NCBI RefSeq assembly: GCF_024586455.1
Contig: NC_065923.1
Coordinates: 5,769,501 to 5,833,500 of the forward strand
Length of the DNA stretch: 64,000 nucleotides
Direction of reading: 5' to 3'
Origin: Bactrocera neohumeralis
Taxonomy: Eukaryota > Arthropoda > Insecta > Diptera > Tephritidae
The position numbers and the translations under genes are program-made. This document shows, in pieces, positions 36,868-48,159 of this stretch; the stretch's first letter is position 1, and each line of letters begins with the position of its first letter. The notes under the pieces are model-generated. The model was not told the DNA's origin. It saw only the letters and a list, made by a program, of their open reading frames with translations, and did no database searches.

Positions 36868-39800
36868 ATGCCCAGCTCCTTGCTATTCGCCACCAATAGC
36901 GAAGGTCGTGTCTACACGCTGTCAACAAATTCAGCGGCGTGGCGTGAATTTCCCTATCTGGGTTTGGAGTTTAAGAAGATCGCTGCAGTACCGCACTTTG
37001 TTTGGGCTATTGGCGGAGATCGACAGGTGTATGTATATGTGTATGGCTTGGATGTGCCAATACGCGTCAAAGAGGAGTCCTACGAAAATGAACGTTGGCT
37101 TCCTATTGAAGGATTCTCAAAAAAGCTATTACCTACCGATCGCTACAAGTATTCTTCAGTTGATGGCAGCGTAGAACGTAATATTGACAAGATAAGATTG
37201 CCATCAATGGCCTGGCAATGGGATGGGGAATGGCATTTGGATCTGGATATGGATGGTCAACAGTTGAACGAAGAAGGTTGGACATATGCTTTAGATTTTC
37301 CTGCTACATACTCGGTGAAGAATTCATGGAACTCATATGTGCGACGGAGGAAATGGGTGAGTTGATGAAATGAAAGGCTGATAATTTTGTTACTAAAAGT
37401 ATTCGTTTTTAGGTACGTTTCCGACGTTATAGTGCCCTGAATAGTTGGTGTGCGGTAGCGCCATTACATAAAGATCCCACACAAGAGCCCTTCATCGATG
37501 TATCTGTAGGCGGAACAAACGTGCCAAACGCCGCATCGGGCACAATGATTGTGTGGGCTATTACAGCGCATGGAAGGGTATGTTTAATTTACCCGTTGTG
37601 ATTTTAAAAATTCTACAAATAACTTTTTTTACGTTTTGGTTCAATCAGGCAATGTTTCGCACGGGTGTCAACACTTCAGCTCCGGAGGGTCTCCGATGGA
37701 ATGCTATAAACACACCTCCGGGTTGTGAACTGGCGCAAATAAGTGTCGGGCCGACGGGTCTCGTATGGGCTGTGCTCTATAATGGACGTGCCATTGTTCG
37801 TACCGGAGTTACACGCGAAAATCTTTCTGGCGAAGCTTGGTTGGACGTTAAACCACCAGTCAGCAGCAACGATGCTGCAGGTAATCTAAAAATCACTCAG
37901 GTGTCTGTGGGTACCGACTCTGTTTGGTGTGTAACTAACGACAGTCACGTATGGTTCCGACGTGGCGTCAAAGGCGAGGCAGCTGGCATAAGCGAAGACG
38001 CCGCTATCGGCAGCGGCTGGGTGGAGTTGATTGTCAATATATCTTCAATCTCGGTGGCGCCTAATGATCAAGTTTTCGCCGTCGGTTCAGCGGATCGTTC
38101 ACTATACTTTCGCTCAGGTGTGTCTGCTTCTGATCCGACCGGCAAGCAATGGCGCCAAATACAGTGTTCCATGCAGATAAGTCGCACTTCCAGCTCAATG
38201 TCGATTGTGTCTCGCCGTAGTGGCAGCGGTTCCACACCTGGTTCAAAACATCAGAGTTTTTCAAATCTTTATAGCAAGGACAAGGAGAAAGGTGTAGTGG
38301 AAACATGTGCACCAATTGAAAATATGCCGGCCAGTCCGGCCTCCACGAATAGTAGCACAGCAGGACCGGCAGCTGCACAGGCGCGACTCAAAGGTGACAT
38401 TTGGAAATACTCAACCGATTCACCACCCAATATCGGTAGCTTAAATTTAAATGAGCGCCACAAGAAGCGTACCTCAGCGATGCGTGAACATGCCACCCAC
38501 GCATGCAGTGCACCCGCAACAGAGGTGGTGACCGAAATATCAGGCAAACACTTTGAAACGCAGCTCAAGAATCCACGTGCGTGGTCGCCAGTGCGTAGCG
38601 TTGGCTCAATTGTCGGCACTGAGGCGCACCCTGAAAGCGATTCAGCGGTATTCGAATCAGATTCAACACATCATGGTTCAGATGCATTTCTAGGCGAGGA
38701 TGAAGATCATGCTGGCTCACAGTTTTGGACCGAATGCGAGGTGATGTGGAGTTGTGTGGCAGCCGGCGCTGTGTGTGTCGACCCAACAAATGCGCCAAAC
38801 TGGTTCAATGAACAAGCGTCCGCCAATGGAAAAGTGGACGTGGATGCCACATGGCGCAAGGATATTATTGAGAAACTGCAAAAACAAAAGGAGTTGCTGA
38901 AAAAATTGAAACATCCAGAAAAATACGAGAAAGCCGTCGAATTAACTTCATGGATTAAATCGGCTGAAGCACGTTATCAACGTCCCGGTGGTGAATTTGA
39001 AGACTGTTTAATAGAGTTGGAATGGGTAAGTGGTGCAACCGGCGCTAGTGCTAGTGCAGATGCAGGCAACACCAGCACCGATTCCGATTCGGGTACCTTC
39101 ACAGTGCTCAATCCCGATGGAGTCACTACAAAAATCCAATTTTCGCTCGCCAACATCACGTGCGTGCAATGCTGCAGTGAGCCAAGTGCACCGCGTATTG
39201 CCTTGCACGCACCACGCCTACCAGCCAACTGTTCACCGATCAAGTTGCAATTCTCTAGTGACGCCGAAATGGAGGATTGGCTTTCTCACCTCAGTTCGGT
39301 TTGCTGTCAGATCAATGAGGTGCTGGGCAAACCGGCGAACAATGCCATTTGGATCACCAGCGAACTTGGAGAAGTTTTTGTTTTCGATCCGCTCAATATG
39401 AAGGCGAACCAGCTGGACAAGGAGCGCAATTGCTATGTGCAGAAATTCGATGTAAATACAATGGAAACGCCTTACTACAACACACTCTCCAATGGGTCGG
39501 TGCACTTCCAGTTTTTTTTCTAAATCATTATTTACTTGTTTTTTTTTTTTCAGCATGCCTTTTGGCACGGAACTGGAGATATCTGGTTGTGTCTACGATG
39601 ATGCTGATCAAATACGTTTCGATTTGCAGTGTCATCCAAACATAAAGACGCGTCCTAAGGTGGAAAAATTCCGTGTGATTGCAATGCACATAAATCCAAG
39701 GTAAGGCACATTCATTATGTCATGTATAGGTGTGTGCAGTCGCAATTTTTAATTTATTTCCACGGCTTTTAGATTCAATGAGCGCACCATAGTGCTCAAC

Positions 39801-41413
39801 AGTATGAACGACTCCGAATGGCTGGATGAAATACGCAATGACAACATGGTGTTCGCGCCCGGCGCCACATTCACGCTACGCGTCAAGTAAGCTTATACGG
39901 TTATAAACTTTTCTTTGTCTTTCTCTACATACTACATTTTTGTATGCAGAGTTTTGGAGAAACATTACCAGTTGTTTGTGAACAACACCCACTTCGCCGA
40001 CTACAAATACCGCACAGATCCGGCCGCCGTCACCTGTCTCTACGTTAGTGGGCGTGTAAAGCTCTTTAACATCGTCTATCGTTGCCCCACGCTGATCATC
40101 TCTATGCAAGAGATGTATTGGCGGCAAATAGGAGGTCACATAAAGCGTGTATTTACATGTTCTGCCGGCGTTGTGTGGGGTATTTCGTGCGACAACACTG
40201 CCTGGGTGTATAACGGTGGTTGGGGTGGCCAGTTTCTGAAAGGGCTTGAGGGAGGCACTGGAAAAATCAACAATATGGTCGATACGCACACCTACTATGT
40301 GTACGAGAATCAACGCTGGAACCCCATTAGCGGCTTCACTACGAAGAGTCTACCAACCGATAGGCACTTGTGGAGCGATGCTAGCGGTCGCCAAAGGCGT
40401 AGCAAGGAGCACACTAAACTCTTGTCCACACACTGTGAATGGATAACGGATTGGATGGTGGACTTTAATATACCCGGAGGTGCTGATAAAGAAGGCTGGC
40501 AATATGCAATTGACTTTCCAGCCACATACCATGCTCAGAAGAAAATCACTGATTGCGTACGTCGTCGCCGTTGGTTGAAGAAGTGCCGTCTAACTAGTAG
40601 CGGTCCATGGCAAGAGTTGAGTCATTCAAAGATTTTAGATGCCGCTTTGCAAGTATTCGACAACGATGCGGATAGTGCCAATAGTTTAGGTGATTGGGAA
40701 GATTTGCCGGTGTGCGCTTGGGCAGTAGCATCCAATGGCGATGTGCTAATCCGACATGGTGTGACGCAGCTAAATCCACGCGGAGAGAGTTGGGAGCATA
40801 TACCGAGCGAACAACCGTTAATTGGAATTAGTGTGGGGACGACTGGGCAAGTGTGGACTGTCGGAAGGAATGGCATGATTTATTTCCGTTATGGCATTAC
40901 AAGGCACAATCCATTGGGTATGTAAACAAGTTGAAAATCATATAAAGTTCGTGTTATCAATATTCGACACAGGTGACGCATGGCAAATGGTGGAAGCGCC
41001 TTCGGGTGTAACATTTCGCACGGTGGCTGTGGGGCGTGCGGGCATTTGGGCACTTGACAACCACAACCGCTTGGCTGTGCGCAAAGAGATCACTAAAACG
41101 TTCCCCGAGGGCTCACATTGGCAGTTCTTGCCGAATATGCCGAATATTCCGCCGCATACGGAAACCCACATCGGCTTTAAATCGGTTTCAGTGGGCGCCG
41201 AGGTCTGGGCAATTGCACTCAATGGCGTCGTTTGCCAACGATGTGGCATTACAAAAGAGAATCCCGCCGGCGCAGGATGGAATCTGGGCATACCGGTTTG
41301 TATAGTTTTTGTATTATCTACGTGACCAGAGAATGTACGAAAATATTATAACTTCTTGACCTCGTTTATTTCAGGGCCAATGGCAGCATATATCCGCAGA
41401 GAGCTTCTCTTAA
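36868..41413 (+). CDS. Pex23: Peroxin-23 / TECPR1 orthologue with galectin domain
   Basis: Eight exons join in phase: 36868-37356, 37413-37577, 37649-39495, 39554-39700, 39773-39886, 39950-40917, 40973-41295, 41375-41413; 1363 residues (human TECPR1 is about 1165). Order: N-terminal tectonin repeat; first DysF pair (about 52-168: YENERWLP, then GWTYALDFPATY and RRRKW); a WCAV motif at 175-178 fitting an ATG8-binding LIR; tectonin repeats; a low-complexity linker; a helical segment near 615-665 in the place of the ATG5-binding region; a PH domain (about 670-778); a galectin CRD (about 826-964); second DysF (about 1030-1130: YENQRWNP, RRRRW); tectonin repeats to the end. Human TECPR1 bridges ATG5-ATG12 to lysosomal membranes. 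The start at 36868 gives the family's usual MPxS-type N-terminus. The third exon carries most of the protein. Nothing looks broken. Confidence 0.95.
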
Positions 41414-42221
41414 TAATTTTGAAAGTCATTCCTTCAATGTGTAACCATTCCCAAAGATTCAGTGTTCCAATACTTTCTTTACTTTGACATTTTTTTCAAT
41501 TAGTTCCTTAGAAATTAAAGGAACGTTCGCTTAAAATTCATTATTATTTGTTATATTGCTTGTAAGTGATTCGAGTGCATTTTTTCCTAGCTTATATACA
41601 CATACATATGTAACTTAACCATTCCATTGCAGCTTCATTCTAATCTAAGCTTTATTAAAGTATTGTTTTGTATTTAAATTTATGTACTTCCTTACATATA
41701 CAGTATATGCTAATTATATAACATAAACTAAAAGCTCGGATTTTTATTGCTAAAAAAAAGAAGGTAAGTCGGATTGCTCGAACATATGTATGTATATTTT
41801 AGCATATTCTCGACTTTTGATCTTGAAATATCAACTAATCGTGATAAAATACCAGCGGCCGAACTGGTGGACAATAGTCAACAATAATGAGGAAGAGGAG
41901 GATCTCATTGTCTAATAGGTTATCGTTTAAATGCAATTGGTAAAATATTTGGTATTTTCAACATCATTGTTTTTGTAAAACATAAAAAAAAAACCACAGT
42001 TTTAAATAGTTAAAAGACAAAAAAAATTTAAATATGAAATTTGTTTCGTTTTCAAACCGGTTCGTTTCAATTAATAATATACAATTAATGAAAGATTGGC
42101 AGCTCTTTTGAATGTCAAAAGTGACTAACCCAATCTGAATTATTACAGTTTTACTCGTGTGGTTCTTTCCTCTAATATTTTGTTATAAGGAAATAATAAA
42201 CAATAATTAAAATAAAAAATA
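41414..42221. other. Pex23 3' flank and PDCD5 upstream region
   Basis: AT-rich, no gene. Both the Pex23 3' UTR and the PDCD5 promoter must lie in these 800 bp. I see no unambiguous AATAAA close to the Pex23 stop. Confidence 0.5.
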
Positions 42222-42970
42222 ATGGCTGATAATGATTTAGACGCCTTGCGTGCTGAGCGTATGGCTCAATTGCAACAACAATACGTGAGTATTTCTGTGG
42301 ACAAACGGCTTAGGGTCATTGAAACAGGTGCCGGCAATAGGCGCAGGGATTACGGGGAACATCAAATTATATACTAAAAATAGATTACGAAAATAAGCAA
42401 AGACTATTATCCTTTTGACAATTTTGTAACGGGAAAAATCAAACAGCTTGGCAGCTATCCTTTCGGAACATTTTTTATGCTAAATCAACAACTTCGTTGC
42501 CTTATTTTATGTCGATGTGATAATATCTGCTATTATTAATTTATGATTTTTTTTTTTGTTAAATCTTAGGGTAGCAGTGGTGGTAACAATGCCGAAAAAC
42601 AACAGGCCCAACAGGAGCAAATGCGCCAGCAGGAGGAAATGAAACACTCCATACTTTCGCAAGTGTTAGACCAACAGGCACGCGCACGACGTATGTATCT
42701 TATTTTCCACATTCTATATACTATATATTAACTTCTTTGTTTACAGTGAATACTTTAAAAATCAGCAAACCGGAAAAGGCCCAAATGTTTGAAAATATGG
42801 TGATACGCATGGCCCAAATGGGGCAAGTGCGTGGTAAGCTTGATGATGCCCAATTTGTCAGTATATTGGAGAGCATAAACGCTCAAATGCCACAAAGTAA
42901 ATCAACAGTTAAATATGACAGAAGACGTGCTGCCATAGATTCAGATGACGATGACGACTATGGCTGCTGA
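42222..42970 (+). CDS. PDCD-5: Programmed cell death 5 (PDCD5) orthologue
   Basis: Three exons: 42222-42284, 42570-42690, 42747-42970, joined in phase to 135 residues (human 125). The protein has the family plan: a charged N-terminal helix (MADNDLDALRAERMAQLQQQ), a Gln/Glu-rich helix, the conserved QARAR-LNTLKISKPEKAQ core of the three-helix bundle, FENMVIRMAQMGQV, and a C-terminal basic-then-acidic tail with VKYDRRRAAIDSDDDDDYGC. PDCD5 is a cytosolic and nuclear protein that moves to the nucleus in apoptosis, modulates p53/TIP60 and binds the CCT chaperonin; those roles come from vertebrate work. The start ATG follows a stretch with in-frame stops. The last exon ends in a typical DDDDD-Y motif. 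Conservation is high enough to leave little doubt. Confidence 0.95.
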
Positions 42971-43272
42971 TTGTACGTTCTCGACAAAAGCCGTTATGAA
43001 GGAATCTGTTTTATTCGAAATAGTAGCAAATACTTATTTTGTAAAATGCCGATCCTTCATATAGCAGTAGCACATTTGCGACCATACGACGTTTACAAAA
43101 TTTTTTTAAGCTAATTAATGTAAAATTTAGGCATTTTTTAAAGCACAATACGTTTTGAAAGGTGCCGTAAAGTCTATTTATTTCTGCTTTCATTAACATT
43201 TAAAAATTGCTGAAAAAGTTACTCGTCCTAATGCTAACCTCTATTTACGTATAATGCTAGAAACATAGAAAG

Positions 43273-43278
43273 AATAAA
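43273..43278 (+). promoter_or_regulatory. Candidate polyadenylation signal of PDCD5
   Basis: AATAAA about 300 bp past the stop codon, with a second AATAAA about ten bases downstream. Confidence 0.55.
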
Positions 43279-43454
43279 ATTAAATAAAACTTTTGTGAAT
43301 TCTTTTAATTAAGACGAAATATAAAATATATAAATATGGAATGACCGATATGATGAACGCAGTATAATTTTCTCAAATGATCCTAATTTTGTTCTGCCAA
43401 CTTTGGAATGCAACTGATTATTTCAAAAATGCTCATCCATACACACTACACATA

Positions 43455-43460
43455 TTTATT
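43455..43460 (-). promoter_or_regulatory. Candidate polyadenylation signal of TMX3
   Basis: TTTATT on the plus strand, about 165 bp past the TMX3 stop on the minus strand. It leaves roughly 180 bp between the two convergent signals, so the transcripts of PDCD5 and TMX3 need not overlap. Confidence 0.5.
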
Positions 43461-43625
43461 TTAAATGACGTTGTTTGGGCATCAACTAAGTGTCCACAAG
43501 TTAAAATATATGACAGCCACAAATTATACTATAAACCGATACAATTAGACTAGAAATATAAATAAAAGCAATAAACATAGTTTCAAAACACTCCAAAGCA
43601 TATGACACAGCATTCTGCACAAAGT

Positions 43626-45069
43626 TTACTCGGTTTTTTCGTGATCATCGTCTTCATCTGATGCCACAAAGCAATCGCCACAGAAGGCGGAATATAAAAT
43701 GAGCGATAAAAAGCCACATGGTAAGCCCAAGATAACAGTCGTAAGTACGGGATTACCCTTCCACATATCACTTAAACCCTTCCTAACTTCGAAGATTGCA
43801 CGCCGGACACGCACCAAAAGGGTGTCACCACCAAGTGGAGTAGCACTTTCGTTGTGAATGGATTCGAGGAAGACATGAAGGGCTTGTGGTGTCATTTTAA
43901 GTGGTTCATCGTCTGGAATGTAATGTTCTTGAGTTGTAGAGTTAATCACAAACAAATGAGGTGTGGGCGGCATATCCAGTACGATGGAATGCGCTATGCC
44001 AGGATCACCAATCTAATAACAAATAAATTGGTTTTCATTACATATTGCATTGATGTAAATCCACAAAAGACTCACCCAGGCGAATTGGAATTTATCATGG
44101 TACCTATCTCGATGCTTACGTATAACACCTTCGACCATATCACGGAATTCTAACTCATGTGTAGCAACTTGATTCAATTTATCTTCTTCTACAACTGCCA
44201 CAACCAAATATTTTTTCGTTTTCATTAATTGATTCATATTGAAACGGGTAATTTTTGGGAATGTTACAAATCTTTCGACATTCACCCAATGATGTATAGT
44301 GTCGTTAATCTCGGACACATCCATTTCGTGGGCTACATGTGCAAGTGGATATAAGTGATGTTGTTCTTCTTTGTAAACCACTACAGCAGGCAAGTGTTCA
44401 AATTCGAAATGCTGTGTTGCTAAATCCGGTGTGGTTGCGTAGAAGAACCCGTGTTCTTGATAGTTTTCCGCCGCTGCATAATATGATTCCCACATCACAC
44501 CCTCCTGCTGGCCAATAAAAATGAAGAATATTGTATGTGAACCCTTAAGCATATCGATACTTTCGGCTCGAGTCACCAATTGTACCGGAGGACCGCTCAT
44601 GCGCAGCGCATAGTCAACTAACTCCTCTTTGACGCGATCACCTTTATATATATACTTTGCGCTTCCTTTTATGAACATTATGGTTGGATATGCACGAACC
44701 TCCATCTCTCGTGCCACATGTGGGAAGCGAGTGCAATCTACTTTTCCTACACGGATACTCAATCCATGTAATTCCTGTGCCACCTGCCCAAAAATGGGTT
44801 CTGCACGTTTACAATAACCACACCAGGGCGCATAAAACATGACCAGCCATTGGCCTTGATTGTATACTTCCAGAAAACGGTCGCTCAAATCAAGCACACG
44901 CGCAGCTTCAGCATTAGCGGCATGAGTAAGGGGAGTTGCGAAAATGGCAAGCAGCACTTAAAAATTTTCAAATTAGATATTTTTCTAATCATAGAGAGAG
45001 AAACTTACTAAATAGCGGCTTCCATAGCAAAGTACTCCTTTCAGCACGGTTTGTATAAAACCAAAGCAT
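43626..45069 (-). CDS. TMX3: Thioredoxin-related transmembrane protein 3 (TMX3)
   Basis: Three exons on the minus strand: 45069-45009, 44956-44076, 44012-43626, joined in phase to 442 residues (human about 454). The start at 45069 adds a hydrophobic N-terminus (LLWKPLFMLLAIFATPLTHA) that fits an ER signal peptide; without this exon the signal is incomplete. A thioredoxin domain follows with active site APWCGYCK, cysteines at 66 and 69, and the cis-Pro loop in RAYPTIMFI. Two inactive thioredoxin-like regions come next. A membrane helix lies at residues 403-425, followed by a short acidic cytosolic tail (SDEDDDHEKTE). TMX3 is an ER membrane oxidoreductase of the PDI family. The active site is CGYC where CGHC is usual in PDI. 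The tail lacks a clear dilysine retrieval signal. It shares its upstream region with UTP4. Confidence 0.93.
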
Positions 45070-45701
45070 TGTCGTAAGTTATTTATGGATCTGTTTATAA
45101 TTATTACAAGTGACACCAAATTTTAGGAACCAATTTTAATAGAGTATAAATACACTTATTGCGCCATATTGATAACTATATAACAAGTGATTTATAAAAT
45201 GCTAAGTTGATTAATTACTAATTCAATTAGCTTTATTCATTAATCTAAAATATATGCCTGAAAATCTGCTGAAGTACTTCGGGATATACAAAATGAAAAT
45301 TCTTGCAGCTGTCAAATAGGATCTGACATCTTCCTAGTGTTGCAATACTCTGTAGTTATTCGGTTTTTAATTTTCTCAAGGACTAAGCATTACATGGGTT
45401 TAGATAAACATAATTTTATGTTTCTATTAGTTGTATATATAAAGAATTCGTTTTGCACATTACATAGCCTTTGGCAGAATATTATTGCAATACTAATTTA
45501 AATTGAAATATGTAAAAATTTAAGTACCCAAATTGTACCTTATTTTTCAACAATACACCTCTGGGGATATGCCAACTGTCATATTGTTTCTTTCCAATCG
45601 TCCCCGATGTGAATGCACGTGTGACATTTTGTTTATCATTTCTACCGCATTTTATTTTAGATTTAATTTTTAAAATAGGAAAAATTCGTTGAAAATTAAA
45701 A
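45070..45701. promoter_or_regulatory. Divergent promoter region between TMX3 and UTP4
   Basis: The two start codons face away from each other across 632 bp, so both promoters must lie here unless distal 5' exons exist. A CACGTG E-box-like site is present at about 45616. I could not identify an initiator, DPE or DRE with confidence. The rest is AT-rich. Confidence 0.5.
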
Positions 45702-48050
45702 ATGAATGGAAGAAGTGCTCAAGTCGGGCGCACAAAAACTCATAATGTGCGTTTTTATAATCTCACACCGCGCTCTATACAAAGCATGGCTTATAACAAG
45801 ATTTGGCACAAGTTGGCTATATCTAGGTGAATATAACCACATTTTGAAAAGGTGAATTTCGTTTTGAATATTTATTATTATTAGAAATGATGGATCTATT
45901 GAAATTTGGGATATGCAACATGCCTCCTATTTGGAAAAAGTTATACCGAAATCGCCTGGAAACTCCGTAGAGGGTATGGTTTGGGCTGGCGAGCGTTTAT
46001 TCTCAGTTGGTCTTACTGGCGAATTGGTTGAATGGGATTTACTATTGCTAAGGCCCCGACGTAAGCAGTTCGTAACTGGAAATGCTATATGGTGCGTTGA
46101 TGTAAACTCCACCGGAACAGAGCTGGCTGTCGGGACAGAGGAGGGTTACATCAATATATTTGACATAGACAGCGATCAAATGCAATACAAACAACTATTT
46201 GATAAGCAAGAAGGTCGTGTGTTGTGTTGTAAATTTGATCGTACCGGCGAATTTCTGGTAACTGGTTCATTGGGTGCAATACGAATTTGGGATGTGAAGA
46301 GTGGCCATGCGTTGCATAAAATGTCAATTTCGCGAGCGGAAAAGAAAAAAGAGGTGATTGTTTGGTCATTACAAGTGCTAAGTGATTTCACAATTATTTC
46401 GGGTGATTCACGTGGTCAAGTCTCAGTTTGGGATGGTAAATTAGCAACACAGTTGGAATCACATCAGGTGCTAAAGGCTGATGTACTAGCGGTAACTGTA
46501 AATGAAGAAGAAAATTTGCTAATGTGTTCAGGAATTGAACCAATAATCAGAATATATGCCAAAACAAAAATTAAGCGTGAGGAAATGGAGCATTATTGCT
46601 GGGTAAAATATCTGCAAAGAAGTGTACACGATAATGATGTAAAAGCGCTCGTATGTGCAGGTGACCGCATATTCTCAGGTGGTATGGATGGTTATTTAGG
46701 AATATCCTCGGCTTCAAAACGTAGCTCCACTATATCTAAGTATGGTCCATTCCTTAAGGTAAGAATGAAAATTAAAATATTTAATTACATTTGACAATTT
46801 TAAAATTGATTCTTAGAATCCATGCGTTGCCGTATCAAATAAAAATCGCCTGTTACTTCTTCGTTATACAAATTATTTTGAAGTGTGGCGTCTTGGTTCT
46901 ACGGACGGCAGACAACAGCTAGTAGCACCAACGGAAGATGAAGAAGAACACAAAACAAAGCATAAGAGTAAAGAACCTGAGCGCAGGATGCTTGCTTTGA
47001 ATACTCCACCAGAAAAACTATTGGAATTTAGAAGCAAAAATGATGAACCCATTATTTGTGCCACCATCTCCCCTGACGGTCAATGGTTATGCTACTCGAC
47101 CCAAAAGAGTATCCGACTTTTCCGGTTTCTACCATCAGTTTCTGGGAAAAATGACACACAGCTTGCCCGCATCAAAGGCCTGCCAGAGCAATTTGTTACT
47201 GCCTCCCACATAATATTCAGCAGCGATTCAAAACGCCTTTTCCTTGTACAACCTACTACCCGTCAAATAAACATATTTTCAATAGTTAAAAATGGCAGCA
47301 CTGACCTAGACTTCGTCGAAAGCATTGAAACAAGTAAACACATAAAAGACGTCGTAAATATATTCGCCGTATCGGAATGTGGTACATACATAGTAGCAGC
47401 AGGTGCAGATCGCACTATTGCGGTATGGAGAATATTTGAGGGCAAACATTTCAAACATCATCTCAACATGCCGCGTTACTCGGCCATTACAACGGCTTTA
47501 GCAATTCATGCGCACGAGCCGAGGCTAGTGGCAGCCTTCTCTGATGGCAAAATAATTGAATATGATCTAGAAGAAATGTGCTTTACATGTTCGGAGCGAG
47601 AATATTTTGTCGAGAATGCGGAAACGCATTGTGTTTCAAATATGTTATTGGATAGCCGCAATGCCAACAATATTGTACTACATAACGATGCGTATTTATA
47701 TGTGTTGGAGAAAGTTGCGGACACGAATGGCGAAACCGAATACGATAATGACGCTTCAGCACCAACAGGCAAGAAGATTGGAAAGAAATTGAAGCGTACT
47801 GTGAGTGACAGTAAAGTAAGCGGTCTGCGCTTGAAATTTAAGAAATCTTATGAGGTAAATGAACTGGAAATATTTTTTGTATAAATTAATTAATGCAAAT
47901 TTTCTTTTTGTTGCCAATTTATACGCATAGCACCTAATATCACTCAGTTGGCTCAGTACGGATGAATTGGTCGCAGTCGGTGTCAATCCTGTCACATTAA
48001 TTGAACAATTACCGGACGCTTTTAAACAAAAGAAATTCGGCACCGCTTAG
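45702..48050 (+). CDS. UTP4: UTP4/cirhin, WD40 subunit of the SSU processome
   Basis: Four exons: 45702-45826, 45885-46758, 46817-47854, 47931-48050, all in phase, 718 residues (human UTP4 is 686). The opening (HNVRFYNLTPRSIQSMAYN) and the ending (NPVTLIEQLPDAFKQKKFGT) are the family's N- and C-terminal signatures. Between them WD-type blades recur: NDGSIEIWDM, TGELVEWDLL, EEGYINIFDI, SLGAIRIWDV, SRGQVSVWDG, ADRTIAVWRI. Together they make two beta-propellers. UTP4 belongs to the t-UTP/UTPA complex in the nucleolus, needed for pre-rRNA transcription and 18S processing. In Drosophila the orthologue is, as I recall, l(3)72Dn. A Lys/Glu-rich insert near residues 365-390 (EDEEEHKTKHKSKEPERR) sits between the propellers. 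The gene looks intact. Confidence 0.95.
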
Positions 48051-48149
48051 TGTAAAGTGTACATAAAAGTGAAATTTTTGATTTCTTATTGTAAGAAATT
48101 AATATTGTTTTAATAATAGTGTATTGTTAAGGCTACAAATTAAATTTAA

Positions 48150-48155
48150 AATAAA
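48150..48155 (+). promoter_or_regulatory. Candidate polyadenylation signal of UTP4
   Basis: AATAAA about 100 bp past the stop codon. Confidence 0.6.
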
Positions 48156-48159
48156 AAAT

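Noticed and set aside
39030..39401. 123-codon alternative frame inside Pex23
   Set aside because: The main frame continues through it with a PH domain and phase-consistent splicing on both sides.
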